Origin: Sarocladium kiliense
Lineage: Eukaryota; Ascomycota; Sordariomycetes; Hypocreales; Sarocladiaceae
Reading direction: 5' to 3'
DNA length: 64,000 bases
NCBI GenBank assembly: GCA_030734395.1
Contig: JAUZTG010000023.1
Span: 434,001 to 498,000, forward strand
Numbering within the stretch: the stretch's first letter is position 1; each line of letters begins with the position of its first letter. The notes below the pieces were generated by a model. That model saw only the letters and a list, made by a program, of their open reading frames with translations, had not been told where the DNA came from and did no database searches. The translations under genes and the position numbers were made by a program. Shown in pieces: positions 1-10,293 of this stretch.

Positions 1-962
1 CTCATCGATGGCGGAAGCTGTTCCAGCCAGAATTGTAGTTCATCCCAGAGATGTTGCCACTGTTCTTGAAAAGGCCTACTATCATGGAAATCTGCTCTTC
101 CAAGCTCTAGATTCTGCGTCCTTCGGAATCTTAGATCGCAGACCTTTATGCATAGATAAATGGCCCAGTTGGCTTGCATGTCCGGTGAATCGCGGCTCCT
201 CCGACGGAACAGGTCTTGCACATAACCTTCAATTTGTTCAGAGGATGTCAACGACTTCGGGGCTGATGGAACCCATCTTGCAAGAGGAAGCACAGCGGTT
301 TCTGTTCCATCGGATATGATAGCTCCGCATAACTCCATTCTGGCATAGCACCAGAAAACAGCCTGAGGGAGGCCACCAGAGAAGCCATCAACTCCAAAGA
401 ACTCGAATAGGGAGGCACAGCCCTCAACATGGCGTTTCCAGTTCTTCGAGCCGCCCGACATGAGCTCGAAAACAGCAAGGATGCAGGCTGTCACCAGCAT
501 ATTCGGATCCTTGGCCTGTAACCCCGGGCTTAGTAGCCTGATGCTCTCTTGATATAACTCGAGACTGTCACAGTCACCCTCACGCGTTAATCCTCTGCGT
601 TCCATCTGTCTGGACGAAAAGGCCAGCATAGCATATAACAAAGCCGGCGACTTCTGTGCCATGCGCGGCACATGGATTTGGAAATGCTTGTCCTCATCGA
701 ACTTATCCAGGTAGGGTGCACAATCTGTGACCCAATTCTGGAGATAGGAGATCAGTCGGGCATTAGGGATATTGACAGTGACGCTGGAGAAGTTGAGAGT
801 CTGCGGAGACTCCGAACCTGGAGGTGCTGACTCTGCTTCCGGGGTGCAGGATGCGCTGGGTGAGAGGCCGGAAAGGCCAGCGAAGAGGACGGAGCGGAGT
901 TCTTCTTGAAGTTCGATAAAGCGTGGATCAAGGGAGAAATCCTCGGCGGGGAAAAAGCTCAT
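1..962 (-). CDS. Fungal transcription-factor domain protein, partial (cut by window edge)
   Basis: An uninterrupted minus-strand frame of about 320 codons begins at an ATG at 962 (MSFFPAEDFSLDPRF) and runs off the window at base 1, so the C-terminus is missing. The helical sequence, with stretches such as LISYLQNWVTDCAPYLDKF, LLYAMLAFSSRQMERRG and NWKRHVEGCASLFEFFG, matches the middle region of fungus-specific transcription factors of the Fungal_trans_2/ARCA type, which normally carry an N-terminal Zn(II)2Cys6 DNA-binding cluster. No intact cluster is visible upstream. A possible 5' exon (ending at 1001) could join in frame through a 37-nt GTAAGG...CTCAG intron at 964-1000, but the cysteines expected there are not intact. 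Function is inferred from the domain only; targets are unknown. Good confidence in the coding frame and family, low confidence in the true start. Confidence 0.8.
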   Translation of the reverse strand, partial: MSFFPAEDFSLDPRFIELQEELRSVLFAGLSGLSPSASCTPEAESAPPGSESPQTLNFSSVTVNIPNARLISYLQNWVTDCAPYLDKFDEDKHFQIHVPRMAQKSPALLYAMLAFSSRQMERRGLTREGDCDSLELYQESIRLLSPGLQAKDPNMLVTACILAVFELMSGGSKNWKRHVEGCASLFEFFGVDGFSGGLPQAVFWCYARMELCGAIISDGTETAVLPLARWVPSAPKSLTSSEQIEGYVQDLFRRRSRDSPDMQANWAIYLCIKVCDLRFRRTQNLELGRADFHDSRPFQEQWQHLWDELQFWLEQLPPSM

Positions 963-1923
963 CCTGAGCTGATGCTAGGGTATATGTTCTGATCCCTTAC
1001 TCAACATCGCCTGTTGAAGGCGGCATGGTTGACGATGTCGAGGAGTGTTGCACCGCAGCCGGAGTACATCCCAAATAGGTGCCGTAGCCTAATTCTTCCT
1101 GCCTTTCAATTCCTGTCCTGGAGAAAGTATCGTAGCAATTTTGCTGATCCCCGTGACTTCGAAGGCTCCATCTTCGTGTAATTGACTTCTCACTAGGCCA
1201 GATTGAGGGGTCATACGCGACACAGGTCCAGAGCCACGACTCGGGGGCCATTAGGTCCTGTTTGCACGTAACTTTAATCTGAATCGTGGAAGACATTTCG
1301 TGCAATCGTAACACTAATTCCCAAAAGCAACAAGACACGTGAGACTGAAGAACTTAACCAGCTGAGGTCTTGGCTTTAACAGAGATAGGTATTCTTTGAC
1401 TGAACACTGATCTACGTACTTGCGCTTGAATGCGCGAGATTACCCTACATTCCAACAGTCCGGCACATATGACACCTTAGATCATCCAAATATCTATCAA
1501 GGATGTTGTATCGTAGATGAACGGGCTGTCTTTCAAGGATGATCCCGATCTTTTGGTATGGTATTGCCCTTGTTCAGTCAATAGGATTGTACTCTGTTGT
1601 GGAAAGTAAAGAAAAGAGAAAATGTGCCTTTGTAGAGATGTCGCCGAAATCCATCTAAAACTTCTCCGGAGGCTTAATATTTGCGATATGAGTGGCGGAT
1701 GTATAAGTCTTGGACTGTGATCATATTCAAGGTACATGCCAGTGGTTGGTGTACCAGACGTTGGCTCTGAGACGTTCTTTGCCACACTTTACTTGTTAAT
1801 CAACATGGTACACTCATTCAAGGCTTTTCATGGCGGCGAGGTATACGGCGCCACAATCTCATTGCTATAGAAAGCCGATTAAGATCTCCAGCACCCCCTC
1901 TTCTGATATGTGAGCGGCTACTC
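963..1923. other. Intergenic stretch, possible 5' exon of the transcription-factor gene
   Basis: Between the transcription-factor frame and the sugar-transporter stop there is no convincing complete gene. On the minus strand, 1001-1296 could hold a 5' exon: it encodes NCYDTFSRTGIERQ followed by GYGTYL, which resembles the last loop of a zinc cluster and the segment after it, but most of the cysteines are absent. The rest (about 1340-1923) shows nothing I can assign; it probably holds the 3' UTR of the transporter. Confidence 0.4.
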
Positions 1924-3764
1924 TTATAGAGCCTGGATATGCTTCGCCTCCTCCTTCTCAAAAGAAGTCTTGCTGCCAGTCGCAGCACCGAGAAGTCCAA
2001 CCTCAGCCTGTGCCTCCCGAAGCAAAATAGCATCCTGCTCACCAGTCCGGCTTTTGAATACACGGTCCATCTCCTCGAGCGAAGCGTTTTTGGTCTCTGG
2101 CAGGAAGAACCAAACCCACAGAATACCTGCGAACAGGAAGACAGCGAAGAAGATATAGGTTCCCCACTCCCAAGCCTTGAGCATGGGAGGAACAAAGAAA
2201 GCAATGGCAAAGTTGTTGACCCAGTTGCTTGATGCGCCGATGGAGGCTCCCTTGGCGCGGATAGAAAGGGGGAAGATCTCGGAAACGAGAGTCCAGGAGA
2301 CGGGACCCCATGTGGCACCAAAGCCAGCGATGTACACCCAAATAAGTGCTGAGAATCATGTCAGTACTGGCCTTTTTAGGGGGGGTGGGAGAGCAAAATG
2401 CATTACTTACCTACTGCAATCCAACCAGCAGCGACGTGGTTGGGCCAGTCGTGGCTGAACTTAGCGACAATGATGCCAACTGTGATCATGCTAACGCCCA
2501 TAACAACAGACCCAATTAATAACAGAGGCTTGCGACCAACACGATCAATGATCAACTATAGAATTTGGTTAGCTTGCCTTGTCCGTATCAGATACTCGAG
2601 AGACGGGGAACTAACCATAGCTGGAATCGTGCTAATGAGGAAGACAACACCGGTAACACCAGTTGCAAGCAAAGCGATCGTTCCACCCGTGAGGCCCAGG
2701 CTGATAAAGACATTAGATGCGTAGTAAATGATGGCATCGATACCCGACCACTGCTGGAAGAACATAATGAGCCATGCAGTACAGACTCGCTTCAAGTTGT
2801 CCCTCGATCTGAAGCAGGTGGCATACTGCGCAATCTGCTGCATGAACCGGTTCTTGTTTCTCTCCGCGAGATGAGGAAAATCCCTGGCAAAGACCTTTTG
2901 CTCAAAGATAGCCTCAGCCTTGATCTCGAGATACTCGGCCTTAATGAGGTCGTGGTCAAGGGGAAGTTTTCGCATCCAGGCTAGGGTGGATTTGGCCTCT
3001 TCATCCCGGCCGACTTTGACGAGCCAGCGGGGAGAGAAAGGCATCCACCAGATGCCAACAGCGAGCATGGCAGCAGGAATACCTTGGATGATGGAAGGAA
3101 GTCGCCAGGCGAGGTCGGATTGCGAGTCACCGGTTCCACCGATGTAGTTGCTCCCGTAACCGCACCAGAACGAAAGCATGATTCCGAGAATAGTGGCGAG
3201 CTGGTAGAATGATACGAGAAGACCTCGCATCTCAGGCAAGGAGAGCTCAGCGTTGTAGAGAGGCCCAACACCGCTGAATAGCCCAACTCCAACACCAGTC
3301 AGGAACCTCCCGGCGTATAGGAGCGATGGGTTTCCCTCCGTCGCACCAACGTAAAGGTAGCTGCCAGCGACGACCCAGCAGCAGGCGATGAACATGGTGT
3401 ACTTTCGTGAAAGGAGTTCACTGGCAACGCCAGCTGACAGAGATCCTAAGATACCGCCTAGTTGGAGGATAGACGTGAGCCATCCAGTGGCTGAGGAAGA
3501 CTCGACCACAGTAGGAAAGTTGTGTACAAAGCGGCTCATGACGAGGGATTGGCCCAGAACACCCTGCTGGTAGCCATACTCGAAACCTCCCAGTCTATGT
3601 CATTTTCGTTAGCCATGATCAAACAAAAGTCCCAATGTTCACAATACTCACGAGGCGAAAAAGGCAATAAAGACATATTTAGGATTCTCCCGGATAGATT
3701 GCCAGATAGGCTTCTTCGCAGCAGCTGCAGCCTCAACGGCGTAAATAGCGTCTTGAGAAGGCAT
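1924..3764 (-). CDS. MFS sugar transporter (SP family), 553 aa, 4 exons
   Basis: Exons on the minus strand: 3652-3764, 2616-3594, 2411-2555 and 1924-2348. The introns are 57, 60 and 62 nt with GTGAGT, GTTAGT and GTAAGT donors, and the joined frame is intact. The product is a 12-helix plasma-membrane sugar porter of the major facilitator superfamily. Visible hallmarks are GRFLTGVGVGLFSGVGP, ELSLPEMRG, the PESPR-like PFSPRWLVKVGR, the QQWSGIDAIIYYA motif of sugar-binding helix 7, IDRVGRKPLL at the start of exon 3, and the final PETKNASLEEMD. The N-terminus (GGFEYGYQQGVLGQSLVMS) is typical of fungal hexose, quinate or disaccharide permeases. Substrate cannot be told from sequence. The start is the first ATG before the conserved N-terminal helix. 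The neighbouring transcription factor could regulate it, but nothing in the sequence shows this. Confidence 0.92.
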
Positions 3765-4783
3765 GATTGACGAAGAGAGGTCGGAGTCTGGGGAGAGAAG
3801 TTGACTGCGAGGAAATCCGGGGTACGGCAGAGAAACCCGGGGTCTTTTAAAACTTTTTCTTCCTTCTCCTTACCCCAGGCAATCGGGATCCCGTTCGTGT
3901 GATCTTATGGATTCAATGTGCGGGCGAGTGAAGAATCGTGGAGAGCCGTAGGCTATGGCCCCTTGTTTGGGGTTAGACTGCTTGTTGGACTGACCACCTT
4001 CGGCGAGTCTGTGCCGGGATCATAGCGCTAGAGTAGACTAATAAAGGGATATTTTAAGGCATCAGCATTTGTTGCACGAAGTCGAACTTGCTGCATCATT
4101 GTCATTCGAAAAGCCCTCTGAAGAGTCCTGGTCAGATGCTACTCGTCCGTACACCGCACGAGGATATCCGGTCCAGGTCCGCACTGCCAGCAGGCGAATT
4201 CACGACTATAGGGTCTGTTCGCTTTAGTGAACTGATCGAATAGATCAACTGGCCCCCCTGATTGCTCCGTCACACCATCTCGCGATCCAAAGGCCAAACG
4301 TGGTGGCGGCTTTGGTCATCTATTACCTAAAAGGGGGGGCCTTTGGCGCCAGCAGGGTTCGTCGGGTCCGCGCTGCATTTTGGAGAATGGGCCCCATGCC
4401 TCATTCATTGACCCCGGGCCAATAAGCCGGACAGAACATTACACAACTATTCCAATCCAGATCAGATTGCACGAGAATTCAGTGCAATTTGTCCTACAAG
4501 ATAACTACACCATTGTTGTGTGCGTATGGGCCGTGGATAGCGTGGAGCCGCCTTCGAATCCTTGATTCGGGATTCTAGACCAGTGGATGCTACAGGGAGA
4601 TATTCTCTTAGGGATATGATTATCGATGCGGCCACCTATAGGGGCTATGTCCCTCTTGGTCAATGGGCATATGTCATCTGGAACAACAGTTACACATTCT
4701 CCGACTTATTATAGCAGGCCGGCATGTACCACTTTTGGCCCGTTCTTGTAACATTCCCCATTGAATGTCCAGCGGATAGGCAT
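3765..4783. other. Intergenic region upstream of the sugar transporter
   Basis: No gene is supported. It contains the transporter promoter on the minus strand and the 3' flank of the F-box gene. Short frames here are isolated and of biased composition. I see no RNA gene, repeat or mobile-element remnant. Confidence 0.5.
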
Positions 4784-6141
4784 TCAAATGGTCATAATGT
4801 ATCCTGTTCTACTAGACCGCCTCTTAGCCGCCTTGTAGTCGAGGCACGGCCTCCAAAGAGGATCGTGAGATCCTATTCCGCCTCGCCTGACCATGTTCTC
4901 CTTGACCAACGAGATCCATCGGCGCTTATGTCTCAAGGCACACCCCTGGTCTTCACACCAGAGAATATGGCGCGAACTTTCGCCGAACTGACCGATGCAA
5001 GACTCGCCGAACTGACCGATGCAAGACTCTTCATCAAGGAACAATAGCCAAAGTGGGCTGGTCGGGTCGCAGGTAACCCATATATACCTATGGACCAGGT
5101 GCACACGGCCAGCCTCCAATTGCCATGCATGTACCGCGCCACAATCCCCGCAAGTAAGATACCTTTCGCGTTCGCAAAAGCAATCATATCTTGGGTCCTT
5201 GGAAAAGGGGGCCAGAGTTTGTCCAGGCTTTGCAAAGCATGCACATATTCCTGAACGCACAAATTTTCGATGAAGTTCACGGCTCTTGACATGCCTGCAG
5301 ACGCTATAAGTGCTGTTTTCGTCACCGAAAATGGTCAACACGGCCTCTTGTATCTGCTCAGGCATCGGAGTATAGCGTTGATCAATATCGAGCAGTGGCG
5401 TATCGCAACCATACCGAAGGCTCGTAGAGTCGTTCCCTTTGAGAACAATCAGTCGGGGCGATGCTGAGATGTGTTGCCTGAGTTTGACCTCACTCAAGGG
5501 GCGATGGAAAGAATGCGTGCATATACACTCATCTGTTTTGTTATTCCAGTTCTGAGTATCGTCCCGAGTAATGGCCCATGTGATTTGGGTCCGAGGTGTC
5601 TTGTGACAGCAAAGAGAGACATAACAAAGCCAGTCAATACATAACAGTTCGCCGTGATTGTTTTGATAGTCATGGATGCTTTGAGGGGAGAAAAGAAACC
5701 GAGGATGGTTATCATCACACCCATGGCAAAGAACTTTTCCTCCAGATGTCCCAACTTCCATAACCAATCATGCCTGTTGCGGGTCTCGAAACACGTACTG
5801 CATAGTAAATCTCGTTGCAAGATTCTTGCTGCTTCTTGCTTCTCTATAGCTGTAAGCGAAGTAATAGCAAAGGGTAGAAGAACATCCCCTGGTGTTTTGC
5901 TTCCATGATATCGAAGAAAAAGCTTATCAATGAACAAGTTTGAGAACACAAGAGCCGTTTGTCTAAGTAAGAAAAGGGTAGCAGGGTCTACCTGCATCAT
6001 TATGTGTAGAAGAATTTCAGCTGGAAGAAGGTATAGTGCAGAATTCTTGCATTCAAATGTGCGCCTCTGAATTGTCGGCATCGGAGTCAAGAGTTGGAAA
6101 TAGAGGGGTTCCTGGTGGCGCAGCACAAAGCGAACAATCAT
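4784..6141 (-). CDS. F-box domain protein, 432 aa, 2 exons
   Basis: Exons 5799-6141 and 4784-5739 join across a 59-nt intron (GTACGT donor, GGAG acceptor). The join restores one frame and brings two Cys-rich halves together: LQRDLLC followed by RKVLCHGCDDNHPRFLFS. The N-terminal part has an F-box-like segment (ALYLLPAEILLHIMMQVDP, then LFLLRQTALVFSNLF). Further Cys/His pairs (ICACF, YLTCGDCGAVHAW) follow the pattern of many expanded ascomycete F-box proteins. Such proteins are expected to recruit substrates to SCF ubiquitin ligases; the substrate is unknown. Near the C-terminus a 24-bp exact tandem duplication repeats ESCIGQFG twice. The start at 6141 is the first ATG of the frame; an ATG at 6081 just before the F-box is an equally possible start. 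The C-terminal 80 residues have no recognisable domain. Confidence 0.65.
4983..5030. repeat. 24-bp tandem duplication inside the F-box gene
   Basis: Two adjacent exact copies of a 24-base unit (starting CGCCGAACTGACCGATGC on the plus strand) lie in the last third of the F-box coding exon. They add eight residues in frame without breaking the gene. Confidence 0.8.
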
Positions 6142-7148
6142 GTCCCATATGAAAAGTGCTCTATCTAGCAAAGTTGTGGTTGAGATGGCCGGTGAAGCTC
6201 GATCCGTTCCTCGTAACAGCGGAACCTTATATCGCTCGCCCTCTTGAGGACTCAGCAGGGAAGTCTTCTCGGAGCAATACTGCCTCTCGACTCGGTTCGT
6301 AAAGCTATCAAAGAATTCAGTATCTAGAGCATTATATCATCTGCTGGCCGACACTGTGTCCATGGTTGAATAGATGTGAGGAGAGCGTAGCGATGTGTAG
6401 GGAGGGAATCTGATGGAGAGTGACGCTATTCCCTGCTCCAGAGAATATAGCCAAGAGGCTGTCAAGAACAGGCGAGGTGCAACTTATGACAGCTATGGCG
6501 TTCTTAAATATTCTTTCGAGAAGAAAGTGATGATCAAAGTAATCTCGAATCTAGGCTATTAGGTTTAGAAATAAAGTTGTAAAAGCTGAAGTAGCTTGTA
6601 GCCAAGCACCTTTCTTGCGACCCCAGGGTGCCACTTAAAAGGAACCGAGCCTCTTCCCGGCCAGTAACATAAGCCATCACGGTTTTCTTGCATAGAAAGA
6701 GACAAAGCTTGTTGATCAAGTGCTTGTACTGAAAGCCTTGCTCTTGATAAGTTCGGAAGACAGGCCCTACTATTCCAGAATTGACTTCCTAGTCGGTGTT
6801 AGCTAAGAGACTAATTATCTGACGACAAAGCCGCATGTACAATGCTGCATTCAAGAGTAAGCAATAAGACTCTGCCTTCTGGACGGAATGTACCTCTTAT
6901 TCTGTGTGCTGATTTCCCTGCTCCTTGTCGCGCAGGCCCGTAAAGCTAGAAATCTGCGGCCGACAATCGCCGGCTAATGCTCGAGATCACGCTGATCCAC
7001 AGTGAATGCGCGGTGTTCCTGAGTCATGCCCGATTTCGGTCCCAGATTATCATCCTACCGGCTTAGCAACACTTCCTCGAGCGACAGCACGGCTTTCTCA
7101 AGACTTCAATAATTCCTGTTCATAATCTGTGCCTGTGAATCTTCTTCG
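6142..7148. other. Intergenic region between F-box and GNAT genes
   Basis: About 1 kb with no supported gene. It should contain the back-to-back promoters of the minus-strand F-box gene and the plus-strand acetyltransferase. No RNA gene or repeat was recognised. Confidence 0.5.
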
Positions 7149-7640
7149 ATGGACTTCACTATCAGAATCGCAACTGTCTCCGATTTGGAACCCATCAACC
7201 AGATCATCTACGATGCCTACCATCACTACATACCCCGAATAGGCACCACACCCGGCCCTATGCTGGATGACTACGCACCAATGATAGCCTCCAATAATCT
7301 CTACGTCGCCGAGAACCCCAATGGCGATATTCTCGGGCTCGTCGCGGTCCGTCCGATGGAAGACCACATGGTGCTCAGCAACCTAGCGGTCGCGCCTCGT
7401 GCCCAAGGCGTCGGTCTAGGTCGGAAATTGATGGAGTTTGCGGAGAAGCTTGCAGTGGACACCGGATATACAACCATGAAACTTTATACGAATGAAGCGA
7501 TGACGGAGAATATTGATATTTATGGGAGGAAAGGGTATGTTGAGACGCATCGGGGTGTAGAGCGAGGGCTGAAGAGGGTCTACATGTCCAAAACGTTACC
7601 GTCAAAAGGTGCCGAGATCGCCACCGGCCAGCATCAGTAA
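7149..7640 (+). CDS. GNAT-family N-acetyltransferase, 163 aa
   Basis: A single exon with an ATG start directly before the conserved N-terminal strand (MDFTIRIATVSDLEPINQI). The acetyl-CoA pyrophosphate-binding loop is visible as APRAQGVGLGRKLMEFAEKL (motif A, Q-x-x-G-x-G), preceded by strand DHMVLSNLAV and followed by GYTTMKLYTNEAM and NIDIYGRKGYVE, the usual motif B end of the fold. The length fits a stand-alone small-molecule or protein acetyltransferase. The acceptor substrate cannot be inferred. It lies 475 bp upstream of the Vam7 gene on the same strand; nothing suggests that they are functionally linked. Confidence 0.9.
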   Translation: MDFTIRIATVSDLEPINQIIYDAYHHYIPRIGTTPGPMLDDYAPMIASNNLYVAENPNGDILGLVAVRPMEDHMVLSNLAVAPRAQGVGLGRKLMEFAEKLAVDTGYTTMKLYTNEAMTENIDIYGRKGYVETHRGVERGLKRVYMSKTLPSKGAEIATGQHQ

Positions 7641-8114
7641 CGATATAATGTAATCCCGTAGTACGGCATAAGTCCCAGTGGGATATTCAAGGTCGAAATG
7701 AGGCAATTTATTTCACATTCAAGGATTATGCCTGTGTTCAAGCTGGCGTTACCGCCCAGGTTGTTGGGCGTGTGCCTTTAGCTTGCCGGCGAGTGACGTT
7801 GGGGTAAGTAGGTGGCTTACAGTGGCTCATGGCGGTGGCTGGTCCCCACAGGAGCATCATCATGTGCTACCGTCATCGCCAAAGATCCCTGAACGCAAAG
7901 ACCCTGCCTCACATCATCATCACGCTGCACGCATCCGGCCATCCTCCATCACCACCATTCCACCATTTACCCTTCCACAGCTCAGTCCACGCACGTGGAT
8001 GCCTTAACCTCCCAACCCTCTACATTAAAACGCCGACACCAGCGACAACTTCTCGACCAGTAACCTTCGCATGCCTCGCCCTTCTCCCAACACCCGCACA
8101 CGACAACGCTGACC
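7641..8114. other. Spacer and promoter of the Vam7 gene
   Basis: This 474-bp spacer is pyrimidine- and CA-rich toward its 3' end (7900-8100), typical of a fungal promoter and 5' leader. No separate gene is supported. Confidence 0.5.
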
Positions 8115-9188
8115 ATGGCACCGCCCCCCGAGATCGCCATCCCCTCAACCAGCGTCTCCAGCGAAGGCTCCTCCAAGCCCTACACCCTCTACAACATCAC
8201 CCTCCGCCTGCCTCTCCGCTCCTTCGTTGTCCAAAAGCGCTACTCCGACTTCGCCTCCCTCCACAGCACCCTCGTCGCCCAAGTCGGCGCCGCGCCACCC
8301 GTGTCCTTACCTGGCAAACACTGGCTCAAATCGACTGTCAAGTCCACAGACCTCACACACGAGCGACAAGTCGGCCTCGAAGCGTACCTCAAGGCTATTG
8401 CGGAGTCGCCGGATAGACGATGGCGGGACACGTCGGCTTGGAGGGCGTTTCTGAACTTGCCGAGTTCGAGCACGACGAATTCGGCGGTGTCGGCTGGGGG
8501 GATGGTTGCGAATAAGGCGGCTGGGGCGGCGGATCCAGGAACATGGTTGGATATGCATCGAGATCTGAAGTCCTGTCTTCACGAGGCTAGGCAGTCATTG
8601 TCACGGAGGGATCACGCGTCAGACAGCGGGAACAGCTCAGCAGCAGCCGAAGCAAGCACAGCAGCAAAGCGCTCCATCGTCAAAGCCGGTACAACAATCG
8701 CCATGCTCACCGACGGTCTCCGGAAGATACAAGAGTCGAACCGCCTGGGAGAAGGCGAATTACGACGCCGACGAGACCTCATCTCTACAGCAAGAATGGA
8801 ACGCGACGGCCTAGACAAGCTCTCCAACAGCATGTCTAGCACCACAGGAGCCGGCACCAGCAGCGGCCAACCCTCCTCCGCTGACAAAGCCGCCCTCCTC
8901 TCAGGCGGTCGTCCAGCCGGCCGCGTCCTCGGTGGTCCCGCCCCCGAAACCGATAAAACCCGTGAACTAGACAATCAAGGAGTCCTTCTCCTCCAACGAC
9001 GCGAAATGGATTCCCAAGACGAAGCTCTCGATCAGCTCGCCGCCATCATCCGTCGACAGAAGGAGATGGGCATGGAGATCAACGACGAGGTGGAGAGGCA
9101 GAACGAGATGCTGAATCAGCTGGATGAGGATACGGACAGGGTCCAGGGGAAGTTGAAGGTTGCGAACAATCGGATAAAGAAGTTCTGA
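8115..9188 (+). CDS. vam7: Vam7-like vacuolar Qc-SNARE with PX domain, 357 aa
   Basis: One intronless frame. Residues about 5-115 form a PX domain with the phosphoinositide-binding motif QKRYSDFASLHSTL and a Pro-containing loop (SLPGKHWLK). Residues about 290-355 form a C-terminal Qc-SNARE coiled coil (EALDQLAAIIRRQKEMGMEI then NDEVERQNEMLNQLDEDT), with a glutamine (ERQNE) at the expected ionic zero layer. There is no transmembrane anchor, as known for yeast Vam7, which is held on the vacuole by PI3P and the HOPS complex. The role is therefore homotypic vacuole fusion and late endosome-to-vacuole traffic. The linker (120-285) is Ala/Ser-rich and poorly conserved. The domain order PX then SNARE without a membrane anchor makes this assignment firm. 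Confidence 0.93.
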   Translation: MAPPPEIAIPSTSVSSEGSSKPYTLYNITLRLPLRSFVVQKRYSDFASLHSTLVAQVGAAPPVSLPGKHWLKSTVKSTDLTHERQVGLEAYLKAIAESPDRRWRDTSAWRAFLNLPSSSTTNSAVSAGGMVANKAAGAADPGTWLDMHRDLKSCLHEARQSLSRRDHASDSGNSSAAAEASTAAKRSIVKAGTTIAMLTDGLRKIQESNRLGEGELRRRRDLISTARMERDGLDKLSNSMSSTTGAGTSSGQPSSADKAALLSGGRPAGRVLGGPAPETDKTRELDNQGVLLLQRREMDSQDEALDQLAAIIRRQKEMGMEINDEVERQNEMLNQLDEDTDRVQGKLKVANNRIKKF

Positions 9189-9476
9189 CGGGTTGGGCTG
9201 GGAGCTGCGGTGAGGCTGGTGCTGCTGGCCGTGAGAGTCATGGTGTGGTGGATATGGGTCTTTGGGGAGGTCAGAGAAGGGTTGGCTTGGGTCCTGGAGG
9301 TGATGCTTGCGTTGGTTCTTCCGCCGAGGTAGAGATTTGCGCGGAGAGATCCACGCGAGAAAGAGGGGCTTAATGGTTGTGCATTGCAGTTTGATATTGG
9401 GGACTTATACCCGGTGCATGGAAAGCGAATCAGAGCATATCAATTCAACCTTTTGTCGTAAAGACTCGTCTATCTA

Positions 9477-10293
9477 CTACATCCACCCCATCTGCTGATA
9501 CCATGCCCGTTGGGCGGGAGTGAACTGCTCGGGGTGGTTGATAATCGCGGCGGGGTTGATTGTTGGCGCCATCTTCATGAGAACATAGTACGTCCGTTCG
9601 TCAAACATCACCTCATCTATGAATTGCTTGAACCCGATTTTGAAGAACAGATCACGCCCGGCCGGTGTTGTGGCGACCCAAACGTGTTTGCGCTCAGCTT
9701 TGGCCCGGTGAACCCAGTCTCTCACAAGCAAAGTACCAGCGCTACGGCCTTGGAACTCTGGGTGCACGACCAGATCCAAAATAGCTAAATATCGTGAGCG
9801 TTTCGTTCCGAGGACAGACTCGGACGGGGTGGTGCTCATGAGATAACTTACCCCACGTGTTAGCCCAAACGTTGAGTCCAACAGCTTTCTTCGTAACATA
9901 GCACAGCGCCGCAGAGAGTTCTTTCGCCGTGTTTGATGCCCGTAGGTCAATGCCCATGTTCTTCTTCGCTCCGAAGAGGCCATCATCCCAGGTGATACGA
10001 TGTACGCCTTCGAAATGTGGGTATTGCGACAACGGCAGCACCTGGGCATACCCAATGAGATTCTCTGCGCTAAGAGAGATGACAACAACTGAGCCGGGGT
10101 AGTATGACAGGAAGAACTTGAACTTGCGTTCCATCCAAGCGAGCTTTTCATCTTCTGACGCCCCTGCGGAGAACCGGTATGAATAGTAGGGAGAGTCAGA
10201 GCACGCTGCTAACTAAACGTTTGCGATGGAGACAATGTCCCCGGAGCTGAGGTCCCTGGCGGTCACTGCGTCTGTGTTTGCTGGAGATGACAT
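9477..10293 (-). pseudogene. GNAT acetyltransferase gene with one in-frame TAG (2 exons, 249 codons)
   Basis: Exons 9852-10293 and 9477-9784 join across a 67-nt intron (GTAAG...TTTAG). From the ATG at 10293 the frame reads MSSPANTDAVTARDLSSGDI, then hits a single TAG at 10213-10215, and continues in the same frame as LAACSDSPYYSYRF and the rest of the acetyltransferase. The coding character on both sides suggests that one codon (for example CAG or TGG) became a stop. No intron with correct phase removes it. The body shows the acetyl-CoA loop HPEFQGRSAGTLLVRDW and ATTPAGRDLFFKIGF. A shorter product from the internal ATG at 10134 would lack the first 53 codons. Options: a recent pseudogene, an N-terminally shortened gene, readthrough, or a base-call error. 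The acceptor substrate is unknown. Confidence 0.65.

Noticed and set aside
5494..6171. Reading the F-box gene as frameshifted or as a pseudogene
   Set aside because: A 59-nt GTACGT intron (5740-5798) joins both frames and rebuilds the Cys-rich family sequence, so no frameshift is needed.
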